Part shown: in pieces, positions 32,716 to 42,343 of the stretch
Layout of the letters: each line of letters begins with the position of its first letter
Numbering within the stretch: the stretch's first letter is position 1
From: QGON01 sp963691905
GTDB taxonomy: Bacteria; Pseudomonadota; Gammaproteobacteria; Chromatiales; Chromatiaceae
Length of the DNA: 64,000 nt
Assembly: GCA_963691905.1 (NCBI GenBank)
Contig: OY829892.1
Location: 620,001 to 684,000 of the forward strand
Direction: 5' to 3'
The notes under the pieces: model-generated
Seen by the model: only the letters and a program-made list of their open reading frames with translations
What the model was told of the DNA's origin: nothing
Databases searched by the model: none
Made by a program: the position numbers and the translations under genes

Positions 32716-34071
32716 ATGACCGGCAAACTCTACATCAAGACCTTCGGCTGCCAGATGAACGAATACGACTCCGCCCGTATGGCGGACGGATTGCGCGAGG
32801 CGGAAGATCTGCATATCACCGACAAGCCGGAAGAGGCGGACGTACTGCTGCTCAATACCTGCTCAATAAGGGAAAAGGCGCAGGAGAAGGTCTTCTCCCA
32901 GTTGGGCCGCTGGCGCCCCTGGAAAGAGAAGAACCCGAACCTGATCATCGGTGTCGGCGGCTGCGTCGCCAGTCAGGAGGGCGAGGCGATCCGCGAGCGG
33001 GCGCCTTATGTGGATCTGATTTTCGGCCCCCAGACACTGCACCGCCTGCCGCAGATGATCAGGGAGGCACGTACCGAGCACCATCCTGTGGTGGATGTCT
33101 CCTTCCCCGAAATCGAAAAGTTCGACTCTCTGCCGGAGCCGCGGGCAGAGGGCCCGACCGCCTTCGTCTCCATCATGGAGGGCTGCTCGAAATACTGCAC
33201 CTACTGCGTCGTCCCCTTCACCCGCGGTGAGGAGATCAGCCGTCCCTTCGACGATGTGATCGCCGAGGTGGCCGGGCTCGCGGCCCAAGGGGTGCGCGAG
33301 GTCAATCTGCTGGGACAGAACGTCAACGCCTATCTGGGCGCGATGCACGACGGCGAAAACGCCGATCTGGCGCTACTGATCGAATACGTGGCTGCCATCC
33401 ACGGCATCGATCGCATCCGCTTCACCACCTCCCATCCTCTCGCCTTCTCTGATCGCCTGATCGAAGTCTACGGCGAGGTACCGGAACTGGTCAGTTTCCT
33501 GCACCTGCCTGTGCAGTCCGGCTCCGACCGGGTGCTGGCGATGATGAAACGCGGACACATGGCCGTGGAATACAAGACCAGGATTCGCCGCCTGCGGGAG
33601 GTCCGCCCCGACATCACCATCTCATCCGATTTCATCGTCGGCTTTCCCGGTGAGACAGAGGCCGACTTCGAAGAGACCCTGAAGTTGATCGAGGAGATCG
33701 GCTTCGACAACTCCTACAGCTTCATCTACAGCCGCCGCCCCGGCACACCGGCAGCGGATCTGCCCGATGATATCCCACTGGCGGTCAAGCAACAGCGTCT
33801 GAAAAGGCTGCAGCAGTTGATCAACACCCAGGCCCAACGCATCAGCCGCCAGATGGTGGGGACTATTCAGCGGGTTCTGGTGGAGCGTCCCTCCCGCAAA
33901 GACCCGGATCAACAGGCCGGCCGCACCGAAAACAACCGGGTGGTTAATTTCAGCGGGCCGGCAGAACTGATCGGTGGATTCGTCGATCTGCGCATTACCG
34001 AGGCACTACCCAATTCGCTGCGTGGAGAGATCGAACAGGCTCTGGCGGAACAAAGCGCAAATTTGGGATAA
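32716..34071 (+). CDS. miaB: tRNA-2-methylthio-N6-dimethylallyladenosine synthase MiaB
   Basis: The predicted protein has 451 residues. The N-terminal domain holds the auxiliary cluster cysteines (TFGCQMNEYDS, LLNTCSIREKA, GVGGCVASQ). The radical SAM motif is GCSKYCTYCVVPF (CxxxCxxC). A C-terminal TRAM domain follows. It methylthiolates A37 of tRNAs that read UNN codons. The order miaB-(small gene)-ybeZ-ybeY-lnt matches the usual gammaproteobacterial operon, apart from the inserted small gene and the missing corC. Confidence 0.98.
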   Translation: MTGKLYIKTFGCQMNEYDSARMADGLREAEDLHITDKPEEADVLLLNTCSIREKAQEKVFSQLGRWRPWKEKNPNLIIGVGGCVASQEGEAIRERAPYVDLIFGPQTLHRLPQMIREARTEHHPVVDVSFPEIEKFDSLPEPRAEGPTAFVSIMEGCSKYCTYCVVPFTRGEEISRPFDDVIAEVAGLAAQGVREVNLLGQNVNAYLGAMHDGENADLALLIEYVAAIHGIDRIRFTTSHPLAFSDRLIEVYGEVPELVSFLHLPVQSGSDRVLAMMKRGHMAVEYKTRIRRLREVRPDITISSDFIVGFPGETEADFEETLKLIEEIGFDNSYSFIYSRRPGTPAADLPDDIPLAVKQQRLKRLQQLINTQAQRISRQMVGTIQRVLVERPSRKDPDQQAGRTENNRVVNFSGPAELIGGFVDLRITEALPNSLRGEIEQALAEQSANLG

Positions 34072-34108
34072 ACTTATTCCCAAGAAAGAAACGATTCCGG
34101 AGCACCAG

Positions 34109-34672
34109 ATGAGCGGAGAGAACAAGGGCGGCAACACACAGATTATCGTCGCGCTGATCGGCCTTGCCGGTATACTGGGCGGCGGGGTTATCGCCAACTG
34201 GGATAAGATCTTCCCGCCTGCGCAGCAATCCAAAACGGTGGTGGTAGAACCGATCAAACCGCAAGTCAGCCAACCGAGGGTTGACCCACAGCCGGTAGCG
34301 CAACCTACAAGAAATGATCCAGTCACCTATCTTGCCAAAACGCCAAGAAAACCAGCCCCGCCTCCAGTGCCTAAACTGTTTCACGGCAGCTACACAGGTA
34401 TCATGACTGAAGGTTCTGAAAGCATCAGCATTCAGTTCACCCTGCAGCATACGGGCAATCGTGTGACCGGGAGTTATTCCGGTGGGGCGGAGAACGGTAA
34501 ATTGCAAGGCACTGTGAACGGCAATATCCTGACCTACAACTGGCAGGCGGGAGAATACTCCGGCAGGGGCATCACGGTAGCCGAGGATAATCGGATCGTC
34601 GGAACCTGGGGATACGGTGATGCAATCAGCGGCGCTGGTGAAACCATTGCCGAAAAAAACGTACTACGTTGA
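34109..34672 (+). CDS. Small membrane-anchored protein of unknown function
   Basis: The predicted protein has 187 residues; the ATG at 34109 follows CCGGAG. One transmembrane helix (IIVALIGLAGILGGGVIANW, about residues 11-30) is followed by a Pro-rich linker (residues 40-85) and a beta-rich C-terminal domain with GSYTGIMTEG, TGNRVTGSYSGG, GKLQGTVNG and GRGITVAEDNRIVGTWGYG. This looks like a small lipocalin-like or glycine-rich beta domain outside the membrane. It is wedged between miaB and ybeZ, where no such gene is usual. A REP-like element follows it. Function unknown. Confidence 0.8.
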   Translation: MSGENKGGNTQIIVALIGLAGILGGGVIANWDKIFPPAQQSKTVVVEPIKPQVSQPRVDPQPVAQPTRNDPVTYLAKTPRKPAPPPVPKLFHGSYTGIMTEGSESISIQFTLQHTGNRVTGSYSGGAENGKLQGTVNGNILTYNWQAGEYSGRGITVAEDNRIVGTWGYGDAISGAGETIAEKNVLR

Positions 34673-34683
34673 GTTCATAGTGC

Positions 34684-34716
34684 GTAGGCCGGATCAAGCG
34701 GAGCGGATCAGGCAAC
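34684..34716. repeat. REP-like palindrome copy
   Basis: The sequence gtaggccggatcaagcggag..ggatcaggc is an imperfect stem-loop of the same type as the perfect copy at 59337-59370. It lies between the small membrane protein gene and ybeZ. Confidence 0.65.
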
Positions 34717-34792
34717 AGTATCTGGCTGGCTGCGGCAATTGCAGTTAGACTATCCGCTCTTGACTAAAATCCTCTCCAACCCGGTATATCCT

Positions 34793-35788
34793 TTGTCTGA
34801 CCATCCCGATTCTCTCGATTTCTCCCTCGAACCTGAAGATAACGAACGGCTTGCCAATGTCTGCGGCCAGCTCGATGAACATCTGCGTCAGATCGAACGC
34901 CGCCTGGGCATAGAGATCAGCAACCGGGGTTACCATTTTCGTCTGATTGGTGAAGCAGATGCCGTGCGTGGCGGCAAGCAGGTTTTGCAGAATCTCTATG
35001 GCGTTGCGCAAGATGAGATTCTCGACCCAAAACGTGTACATCTTTTCCTGCAGGAGTCCGGCCTCGACGCACAGGTTCAGACAGGCAAACCAGCCGATCT
35101 GCCGGAGACGGTCATCAAGACCCGGCGGGGACTGATACGTCCTCGCGGCCCCAATCAGCAGGAGTACCTGCACAAGATCCTGACTCACGACATCAACTTC
35201 GGCGTGGGCCCCGCCGGCACCGGCAAAACCTACCTGGCGGTCGCCTGCGCAGTGGAGGCCATGGAGCGGGACCAGGTACGGCGGATCCTCCTGGTACGTC
35301 CTGCTGTGGAGGCTGGCGAGAGGCTCGGCTTCCTGCCCGGCGATCTGGCACAGAAGATAGATCCCTATCTGCGGCCACTCTACGACGCACTCTATGAGAT
35401 GCTCGGCTTTGAGAAGGTCAGCAAGCTGATTGAGCGCAACGTCATCGAAGTGGCTCCACTTGCCTATATGCGGGGGCGCACCCTCAACGACGCCTTCATT
35501 ATTCTGGATGAAGCCCAGAACACCACGCCGGAACAGATGAAGATGTTTCTCACCCGCATCGGCTTCGGCTCCACTGCTGTTATTACCGGTGATGTCACCC
35601 AGATCGACCTGCCACGTGGCCAGCGTTCGGGCCTGCGCCAGGCCGTTGAGGTTCTGGACCAGGTGGACGGCATCAGCTTCACCTTTTTCAATGCCCGCGA
35701 TGTGGTGCGTCACCACCTGGTACAGCGGATCGTGCGCGCCTATGACGACTTTGACCAGGCGGGTGAAAACGGAAAGTCCGACAGTTGA
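34793..35788 (+). CDS. ybeZ: PhoH-like ATPase YbeZ
   Basis: This is a PhoH family protein with P-loop GVGPAGTGKTYLA and FIILDEAQNTTPEQMKMFLTRIG, ending at a 4-bp overlap with the next frame. The start is uncertain. A TTG at 34793 gives a 331-residue protein whose N-terminus (SDHPDSLDFSLEPEDNERL) aligns with known YbeZ starts. Another TTG at 34739 would add 18 residues. No good ribosome-binding site precedes either. It works with YbeY in rRNA maturation. Confidence 0.93.
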   Translation: MSDHPDSLDFSLEPEDNERLANVCGQLDEHLRQIERRLGIEISNRGYHFRLIGEADAVRGGKQVLQNLYGVAQDEILDPKRVHLFLQESGLDAQVQTGKPADLPETVIKTRRGLIRPRGPNQQEYLHKILTHDINFGVGPAGTGKTYLAVACAVEAMERDQVRRILLVRPAVEAGERLGFLPGDLAQKIDPYLRPLYDALYEMLGFEKVSKLIERNVIEVAPLAYMRGRTLNDAFIILDEAQNTTPEQMKMFLTRIGFGSTAVITGDVTQIDLPRGQRSGLRQAVEVLDQVDGISFTFFNARDVVRHHLVQRIVRAYDDFDQAGENGKSDS

Positions 35789-35823
35789 TCAAGGGACTTT
35801 TTCAGACGACTCTCCCGCCTCCC

Positions 35824-36285
35824 ATGCACTTAGAAGTCGAAATCCAAAACGCCACCGAGACAGTTGATCTGCCATCGAAAGAGACATTCAACCAATGGGC
35901 TCAGGCTGCGCTGGTAAAGGAAATAGAAGCCGCAGAAGTGGTGATCCGGATCGTCGATGAGGCAGAGAGCCAGACGCTGAACCTTGATTATCGCGGCAAG
36001 GATCGTCCCACCAATGTACTCTCCTTCCCTTTCGAAGCCCCCCCGCAAGTTCCCTGCAATCTACTGGGGGATCTGGTGATCTGCGCACCTGTGGTGATGC
36101 GGGAGGCTGAAGCACAGAACAAGTCAGCCCTGTCCCACTGGGCGCACATGACAGTACACGGGATGCTGCATCTGCAGGGTTTCGACCATCTTGACGACAA
36201 TGAAGCTGAAATCATGGAGGCAAGGGAGCGGCAGATCCTGCGCGAACTGGGATTCAGCGATCCCTACGCGGAATCCCCTCTGTGA
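35824..36285 (+). CDS. ybeY: Endoribonuclease / rRNA maturation factor YbeY
   Basis: The predicted protein has 153 residues from ATG 35824; a TTG at 35785 overlapping ybeZ would add 13 residues. The zinc site HMTVHGMLHLQGFDH (HxxxHxxxxxH) is intact, with NVLSFPFEAP upstream. It processes the 3' end of 16S rNA and takes part in ribosome quality control. The lnt start (GTG) overlaps its stop, and corC, often found between them, is absent. Confidence 0.97.
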   Translation: MHLEVEIQNATETVDLPSKETFNQWAQAALVKEIEAAEVVIRIVDEAESQTLNLDYRGKDRPTNVLSFPFEAPPQVPCNLLGDLVICAPVVMREAEAQNKSALSHWAHMTVHGMLHLQGFDHLDDNEAEIMEARERQILRELGFSDPYAESPL

Positions 36286-37814
36286 GCCTGGCTGAATACT
36301 ACCGGCCCAGGCTCCTCCAGTGGATCGAAACCGGGCCAGGCGCCCTTCTGGCTCTGCTTGCAGGTGCAGTGACCACCCTTGCCTTTGCACCCTTCAATAT
36401 CTGGCCGCTGGCCATTGTTGGGCCTGCGCTGCTTTTCCTGCTCTGGCTGAAAAACCGACGCTGGAGCGGCTTCCAGCTCGGACTCATCTATGGCCTTGGA
36501 TTGATGGGCAGTGGCGTCTCCTGGCTGCACATCAGCATCGCCCAATTCGGCAATCTCGGCTGGTTTCCGCCCTTGTTGATCACCACCCTCTTCGTCCTGA
36601 TAACGGCCCTCTACTACGGCTTGGCCGGCTGGCTCGCCAGCCGTTTTGAAAGCGCCGCAAGCCTGCGCCTGCTGGCGATCTATCCCGCCATCTGGGTAGC
36701 ATCAGAGTGGTTTCGGGGCTGGTTTCTCAGCGGCTTTCCCTGGCTGCAACTCGGCCACTCACAGATCGACTCACCCCTCGCAGGTTATAGTCCGTTGCTG
36801 GGGGGGCTGGGCAGCAGCTGGGCTGCCGCACTCTCCGCAGGTCTGCTGCTAACGCTTGTTTTATCGGCAGGGAAACAGCGGACGGCACTCGCTGCCTTGC
36901 TGCTCTGGGGCGTCGGCTGGGGTTTACAGCAGGTATCCTGGACCCAACCTCACGGCGATCCTCTGCGGGTCGCTCTGATCCAGGGCAATATTCCCCAGGA
37001 GAAGAAGTGGCAACCGGATCAACTGCTGGACACCCTGCGGCTCTACGCTACCGAGACCCGCATCCATCTCGACAAGGATCTCATCATCTGGCCGGAGACC
37101 GCTATACCGGCTTTCCTCTCCCAAGTGGACGAGCCATTTGTCCAGCCGCTTGAGTCCGCCCTGAAGAACAACGACGCTCATCTGGTATTTGGGGTGGTTC
37201 GAATGGATGAAGAGAGGCAGACCTACTTCAACACCATGGTCAGCGCCGGAGGTCTGAGAGACTACTACTACAAACATCATCTGGTTCCTTTCACCGAGTT
37301 TCTGCCCTTCAAATCGATACTCAGTCCACTCGTTGATTTCCTCACCATACCGATGTCGGATTTTTCTGCCGGTACCTCAGCCAAGCCATTGATGACTGTT
37401 GGCAATCATCAGGTCGGCATGTCGATCTGCTACGAAGACGCCTTCGGCAATGAGATGATCCAGGCGTTGCCGGAGGCAGCCTATCTGATCAACGCCAGCA
37501 ACGATGCCTGGTTCGGAGACTCTCTGGCGCCTCACCAACATCTGCAGATTGCCCGAATGCGAGCGCTGGAGACGGGACGTTATCTACTGCGCTCGACCAA
37601 CACCGGCGTGTCGGCAATCATCGATCCTCATGGCGGCCTGGTTAAGGTTTCACCCCTGCTGAAAAAAGACGTCCTGCTGGGGGAGATACAGCCCATGTCC
37701 GGCAGCACGCCCTATGCCAGCCTGGGCAATCTGCCGATCCTCACACTGCTCCTGATGAGTCTGATGTTCGCCTTTCCCTGCGCGCATAGCAGATTGAGGC
37801 GATCGAATAGTTAG
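36282..37814 (+). CDS. lnt: Apolipoprotein N-acyltransferase
   Basis: The predicted protein has 510 residues. An N-terminal multi-helix membrane domain is followed by a nitrilase domain. The catalytic triad is visible: Glu in LIIWPETAIPAF, Lys in YYYKHHLVPFTEFLPF and Cys in GMSICYEDAFGNEM. It adds the third acyl chain to lipoproteins at the periplasmic face of the inner membrane. The GTG start overlaps the ybeY stop by four bases. Confidence 0.97.
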   Translation: MSLAEYYRPRLLQWIETGPGALLALLAGAVTTLAFAPFNIWPLAIVGPALLFLLWLKNRRWSGFQLGLIYGLGLMGSGVSWLHISIAQFGNLGWFPPLLITTLFVLITALYYGLAGWLASRFESAASLRLLAIYPAIWVASEWFRGWFLSGFPWLQLGHSQIDSPLAGYSPLLGGLGSSWAAALSAGLLLTLVLSAGKQRTALAALLLWGVGWGLQQVSWTQPHGDPLRVALIQGNIPQEKKWQPDQLLDTLRLYATETRIHLDKDLIIWPETAIPAFLSQVDEPFVQPLESALKNNDAHLVFGVVRMDEERQTYFNTMVSAGGLRDYYYKHHLVPFTEFLPFKSILSPLVDFLTIPMSDFSAGTSAKPLMTVGNHQVGMSICYEDAFGNEMIQALPEAAYLINASNDAWFGDSLAPHQHLQIARMRALETGRYLLRSTNTGVSAIIDPHGGLVKVSPLLKKDVLLGEIQPMSGSTPYASLGNLPILTLLLMSLMFAFPCAHSRLRRSNS

Positions 37815-37893
37815 ACCATCCGCCATACAGGAATTTTGATTTGTGACCAACAGGACATAAACTGGCTCCTCCATCACAACTAAGAACGCATCG

Positions 37894-38382
37894 ATGAAAC
37901 TGCTTGATGAATCCGTCACCAACCAACTGATCGAAAACGCTCGCACATCCCCCCGGTTGCGCGCCCATCACTGTTTTCATCCGAGTTCAGACTCCAGTGT
38001 ACAGCGACTGGCCATGGCGATGCAGCCCGGCACCTACTACCGCCCCCACCGACATGCAGACCCCGCCACTTGGGAGATGCTGCTGGTGCTCCAGGGGGAG
38101 TTGGCCTATCTCACCTTTGACGACAATGGCGTACTGCTCAGCCGCACCGAATTGAAGGCCGGTGGACCGGTGCATGGCGTGGAGCTGCCCGAGGGAGCCT
38201 GGCACGGACTGGTGGCTCTGGCGCCCGACACAGTGGTTTTTGAATTCAAGGAGGGGCCGTTCAAACCAGTGGCAGAGGAGAATTTTGCCGCCTGGGCACC
38301 TCCTGAGGGTTCAGCAGAGGCCGTCCCGATGGAGCAGTGGTATCGCACGGCGCAGCCCGGCGATCACGCCCCTGCTCTGTAA
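37894..38382 (+). CDS. wbuC: WbuC-family cupin metalloprotein
   Basis: The predicted protein has 162 residues. The cupin motif with metal-binding His residues is YYRPHRHADPATWEMLLVLQG, followed by GVELPEGAWHGLVAL. The N-terminus MKLLDESVTNQLIENARTSPRLRAHHCFHPS is typical of WbuC proteins found near O-antigen genes. No polysaccharide genes are near here, so its role in this genome is open. It is monocistronic. Confidence 0.88.
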   Translation: MKLLDESVTNQLIENARTSPRLRAHHCFHPSSDSSVQRLAMAMQPGTYYRPHRHADPATWEMLLVLQGELAYLTFDDNGVLLSRTELKAGGPVHGVELPEGAWHGLVALAPDTVVFEFKEGPFKPVAEENFAAWAPPEGSAEAVPMEQWYRTAQPGDHAPAL

Positions 38383-38400
38383 CACCTATCACATGTTGGT

Positions 38401-38490
38401 TTGTAGGCCTGACCAAGCGTAGGATTAGCGCAGCTTAAGCCTACATAATTACAAACCTGTCGGGTTACGCTGCGCTAACCCGACCTACCC
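38401..38490. repeat. Pair of REP-like palindromes
   Basis: Two stem-loops lie side by side. One begins gtaggcctgacc and ends aagcctac (38403-38444). The second is a perfect 9-bp inverted repeat gtcgggtta / taacccgac (38459-38467, 38476-38484) with loop cgctgcgc. They fill the gap after wbuC and before the Fur-controlled promoter. Confidence 0.75.
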
Positions 38491-38532
38491 ATAATCAAAC
38501 TATTTCCCGATTGATCCCCAGTAGACTCAGTG

Positions 38533-38574
38533 TTGACTTTTCCACAAAAAGAATTGAGAATCTTTCTCATTATC
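38533..38574 (+). promoter_or_regulatory. Promoter with overlapping Fur box for the iron transporter operon
   Basis: A -35 TTGACT (38533-38538) is followed by a 17-bp spacer and -10 GAGAAT (38556-38561). A 19-bp site at 38556-38574 matches the Fur consensus (GATAATGATAATCATTATC) at 14 of 19 positions and covers the -10. Iron-loaded Fur would block transcription of the three genes downstream. Confidence 0.8.
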
Positions 38575-38602
38575 ATTACGTATCGCGGAGTTCTATTTTC
38601 CC

Positions 38603-39637
38603 ATGAGAAAGGCATCCCTCTCCATTATTTCCCTACTGGCGGCCCTGGTTGCTGCGACCTCATTCTCCGGCACGGCCCTTGCCGCCGAAGAGGTCAATCT
38701 CTATTCAGCGCGCAAGGAGGCACTGATCAAGCCACTGCTTGACCACTTCTCCGCGCAGACTGGCATACAGGTCAATCTGGTGACAGGCAAGGCTGATGCC
38801 CTGCTGAAACGCCTGCAGCTTGAGGGCAGAAACAGTCCTGCGGATCTGCTCATCACCACTGATGCAGGACGACTCTACCGGGCAAAAAGCGCAGGCGTGA
38901 CCCAGAGCACCTCCTCCATCAAGCTCATGGATACCATTCCCGCAGCCTATCGTGACCCGGAGGGCCACTGGTTTGGGCTCTCCCTGCGGGCGCGCCCCAT
39001 CATCTATGTCAAAGGCAAGGTGTCGGCGAACGAACTCTCCACCTATGAAGCACTGGCCGATCCCAAGTGGGCGAAAAAGATCTGCATCCGCTCCTCCGGC
39101 AATATCTACAACCAATCACTGGTTGCCTCCATGCTCTCCCACGATGGCAAGGAGAAAACCCAGCACTGGGCCGACGGCCTGGTGAAAAACCTCGCCCGCA
39201 AACCCAAAGGCGGAGACCGCGACCAGATCAAGGCTGCAGCTGCCGGCCAGTGCGACATCGCCATCGCCAATACTTACTATCTGGGCAAGATGATCAAAGG
39301 AAAAGACCCGTCGCAACAAACCGCAGCTGATAAGGTCGCCATCTTCTGGCCAAACCAGTCCGACCGAGGCGCCCACGTCAACATCAGTGGCGTCATGCTG
39401 ACCAAAGCCGCGAAAAACAGGGCCAACGCCATCCGGCTGATGGAGTTCCTGGTCACACCTGAGTCCCAGTCGTGGTATGCCGAGGCCAATTATGAGTACC
39501 CGGTTCGAGAGGGGATCGAGTGGAGTGACCTGCTCAAACAGTGGGGCAGTTTCAAGGCGGATCGGCTGAATCTGGCCAAACTCGGTCAGCATAATGCGGC
39601 GGCAGTGAGGATCATGGATAGAGCCGGGTGGAAGTAG
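38603..39637 (+). CDS. fbpA: Fe(3+) ABC transporter periplasmic binding protein
   Basis: The predicted protein has 344 residues. A signal peptide ends at ALAAEE near residue 28, and mature EEVNLYSARKEALIKPLLDHF is the typical FbpA/FutA opening. Later blocks include RDPEGHWFGLSLRARPIIYVKGKV, IRSSGNIYNQSLVASMLSHDG and the iron-site-bearing IAIANTYYLGKM. It binds ferric iron in the periplasm for the permease and ATPase encoded next. A Fur box lies 30 bp upstream of its start. Its end overlaps the permease gene by 10 bp. Confidence 0.95.
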   Translation: MRKASLSIISLLAALVAATSFSGTALAAEEVNLYSARKEALIKPLLDHFSAQTGIQVNLVTGKADALLKRLQLEGRNSPADLLITTDAGRLYRAKSAGVTQSTSSIKLMDTIPAAYRDPEGHWFGLSLRARPIIYVKGKVSANELSTYEALADPKWAKKICIRSSGNIYNQSLVASMLSHDGKEKTQHWADGLVKNLARKPKGGDRDQIKAAAAGQCDIAIANTYYLGKMIKGKDPSQQTAADKVAIFWPNQSDRGAHVNISGVMLTKAAKNRANAIRLMEFLVTPESQSWYAEANYEYPVREGIEWSDLLKQWGSFKADRLNLAKLGQHNAAAVRIMDRAGWK

Positions 39638-41301
39638 CGACTCACAGAGCCTCAGACCGTACAGCGCTACACCGACCCGGCTTCTGGCAGGCTGGCGTAT
39701 TACTCTCTGCCCTGGTGCTGGCGCTGCCGGTCTTCACCGTCTTCAGTTTCATCTTCGTCCCAGCAGGGGAGGTCTGGAGCCACCTCGCGGAGACGGTGCT
39801 CGCCGACTATCTGAGCAACTCGGCCCTGCTGGTTTTAGGCGTCGCATTCGGGGTACTGCTGCTTGGTATCCCCACCGCCTGGGTCATCGCAGTCTACGAC
39901 TTTCCCGGCCGCCGCTTTTTTGAATGGAGCCTGCTGCTGCCCCTGGCGATACCGGCCTACATCATTGCCTACACTTACACCGGTCTGCTCGATTTTGCCG
40001 GACCGCTACAGACCGGACTGCGCGACAGCTTCGGGCTAGAGGGGGGAGACTACTATTTTCCTGAGGTCCGCTCTCTGGGCGGGGCGGTCATCATGCTCTC
40101 CCTGGTGCTCTATCCCTACGTCTTCATGCTGGCGCGCAGTAGTTTTCTGGGGCAGTCGTCATCAACCCTGGAGGCAGGCCGCGCCCTGGGTGCCGGCCCG
40201 CTGCGGGTATTTCTCTCCATCGCCCTGCCCCTGGCCCGGCCCGCCATCGTCACCGGCCTCTCCCTGGCCCTGATGGAGACCCTGGCGGATTACGGCACAG
40301 TGCAGTATTTCGGCATCAGCACCTTCACCACAGGCATCTTCCGCACCTGGTTCGGCCTCAACGACAGCGCCGCTGCCGCCCAGCTTGCCGCACTCCTGAT
40401 GAGCTTTGTTTTCATCCTGATCCTGCTGGAACACTATTCGCGCCGCCGCCAGCGTTTCTACCAGACCGGTGGACGCCATCGCCATCCGGTCCACCACCCG
40501 CTCAGGGGCTGGCAGCGTTATGCGGCTTTCACCATCTGCGTCATCCCTCTGCTCTTCGGCTTCCTTGTCCCGGCGGGTCAACTGTTGGTATGGGCGCTCT
40601 CCATCGCGGAAGAGGCGATCGACATGAGCTTCCTGCAGCTGGCGGGCAACAGCCTGTTACTGGCGAGCGCCGCCGCACTCTTCACCCTGATGCTGGCGCT
40701 CTTCCTGGGGTATGGCCAGCGTCTCCACCCCTCGAAACCGGTCGCCATCGCAGTACGCTTTTCCGCCATGGGTTATGCCATCCCCGGCACAGTGATTGCA
40801 GTGGGGGTGATGCTGCCTTTTGCCTGGTTCGACAACACCCTGGATGAGTGGATGCGCGGCACCTTCGACCTCTCCACCGGCCTGCTGCTCAGCGGCACTG
40901 TTTTCGCGTTGCTCTTTTCTTATGCGGTGCGCTTTCTGGCGGTTTCACTTCAGTCAGTGGAATCGGGCCTGTCGAAGATCACCCCCAATATGGATGACGC
41001 CGCCCGCTCACTCGGGCTGGCTCCGGGAAAGGTATTGCGGCGCATCCATCTGCCGATGATGCGCGGCGCACTGTTGACAGCAATGTTGCTGGTCTTCGTG
41101 GATGTACTGAAAGAGTTGCCGGCGACCCTGATTCTGCGTCCTTTCAATTTCAACACCCTGGCGGTCAGAGCCTATGAACTCGCCTCGGACGAACGATTGG
41201 CCGACTCATCCACCGCCGCCCTCTCCATCGTGGTGGTGGGCATAGTGCCGGTGATCCTGCTAAGCCGCGCCATCCGAAGATCCGGAGAGACCCATGAATA
41301 G
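39628..41301 (+). CDS. fbpB: Fe(3+) ABC transporter permease
   Basis: The predicted protein has 557 residues and about 12 membrane segments. It has two copies of the permease domain, as in FbpB/SfuB. EAA-like loops are ATLEAGRALGAGPLRVFLSIALPLARPA and MDDAARSLGLAPGKVLRRIHLPMMRGA. The GTG start lies inside the end of fbpA. It forms the inner-membrane channel for ferric iron. Confidence 0.95.
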   Translation: MEVATHRASDRTALHRPGFWQAGVLLSALVLALPVFTVFSFIFVPAGEVWSHLAETVLADYLSNSALLVLGVAFGVLLLGIPTAWVIAVYDFPGRRFFEWSLLLPLAIPAYIIAYTYTGLLDFAGPLQTGLRDSFGLEGGDYYFPEVRSLGGAVIMLSLVLYPYVFMLARSSFLGQSSSTLEAGRALGAGPLRVFLSIALPLARPAIVTGLSLALMETLADYGTVQYFGISTFTTGIFRTWFGLNDSAAAAQLAALLMSFVFILILLEHYSRRRQRFYQTGGRHRHPVHHPLRGWQRYAAFTICVIPLLFGFLVPAGQLLVWALSIAEEAIDMSFLQLAGNSLLLASAAALFTLMLALFLGYGQRLHPSKPVAIAVRFSAMGYAIPGTVIAVGVMLPFAWFDNTLDEWMRGTFDLSTGLLLSGTVFALLFSYAVRFLAVSLQSVESGLSKITPNMDDAARSLGLAPGKVLRRIHLPMMRGALLTAMLLVFVDVLKELPATLILRPFNFNTLAVRAYELASDERLADSSTAALSIVVVGIVPVILLSRAIRRSGETHE

Positions 41302-42343
41302 ACTGATGGCGCTCAAAGATGTGCGCATCGCCTACGACGACACCGAAGTCGTAAATGGGGTCACCTACGACCTGCAGGCTGGCGAAATCGGCTGTCTGCT
41401 CGGTCCATCCGGTTGCGGCAAAACCACGCTGTTGCGCGCCATCGCCGGATTCGAGCCTATCCGCGCCGGCAGCATCGACCTCAAACAGTCAGCTGTCAGC
41501 CGCCCCGGCAAAACCCTCGCCCCCGAGCAGCGCCACATCGGCATGGTGTTTCAGGACTTCGCCCTCTTCCCCCATCTGAATGTGGCGGACAACATCGGCT
41601 TCGGTATCGCCGACCGACCCGGTAAAGAACGGCGCAAACGCATCGATTCACTGCTGCAACTGGTGGAACTCCCGGACGCCGGTTCGCTCTTTCCCCATCA
41701 ACTCTCCGGCGGGCAGCAGCAGCGCATCGCCCTCGCCCGGGCGCTGGCCCCGGAGCCTTCACTTCTGCTGTTGGACGAGCCCTTCTCCAGCATGGATGTG
41801 GACCTGCGGGAGAACTTGGCCAGAGAGGTGCGGGAGATACTGAAGCGCGAAGGTACCACCGCGCTCCTGGTCACCCACGATCAGCACGAAGCTTTCGCCA
41901 TGGCGGATCGGATCGCAGTGATACAGTCCGGTCTAATCCAGCAGTGGGACACCGCCTTCAACCTCTACCATACCCCTGCAAACCGCTTCGTGGCGGGCTT
42001 TATTGGTCAGGGAGCGCTACTGCCGGTGGTGCGGGACAACCGGGGCAGACTGATCAGTGAGCTGGGACCAATACCGGTAGTCGGCACCGAGGCATCGCAA
42101 ACCGGCAACATGGAGATACTGCTGCGACCCGACGATGTGGTCAGGCAGTCAGGCGGGGTGTCGACCGAAGTGGTCGGCAAGGCGTTCCGCGGTGCGGATA
42201 TCCTCTATCGACTGCGATTACAGAGCGGCGCGGAGATCCTCTACATTACCCACGGACGGGATAATTTTCCGCTGGGAGAAAGCCTCTCCGTGGGACTGGA
42301 TCTGGATCACACAGTGCTGTTTCCTGTTGCAGAGTCAGTTTAG
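41294..42343 (+). CDS. fbpC: Fe(3+) ABC transporter ATP-binding protein
   Basis: The predicted protein has 349 residues. Walker A is GPSGCGKTTLL, the Q-loop region is GMVFQDFALFPHL, the signature is LSGGQQQRIALARAL, Walker B is LLLLDEPFSSMD and the H-loop is LLVTHDQHEAF. The C-terminal 110 residues form a TOBE-like regulatory domain. It overlaps fbpB by 8 bp and ends the Fur-controlled operon. Confidence 0.95.
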   Translation: MNRLMALKDVRIAYDDTEVVNGVTYDLQAGEIGCLLGPSGCGKTTLLRAIAGFEPIRAGSIDLKQSAVSRPGKTLAPEQRHIGMVFQDFALFPHLNVADNIGFGIADRPGKERRKRIDSLLQLVELPDAGSLFPHQLSGGQQQRIALARALAPEPSLLLLDEPFSSMDVDLRENLAREVREILKREGTTALLVTHDQHEAFAMADRIAVIQSGLIQQWDTAFNLYHTPANRFVAGFIGQGALLPVVRDNRGRLISELGPIPVVGTEASQTGNMEILLRPDDVVRQSGGVSTEVVGKAFRGADILYRLRLQSGAEILYITHGRDNFPLGESLSVGLDLDHTVLFPVAESV

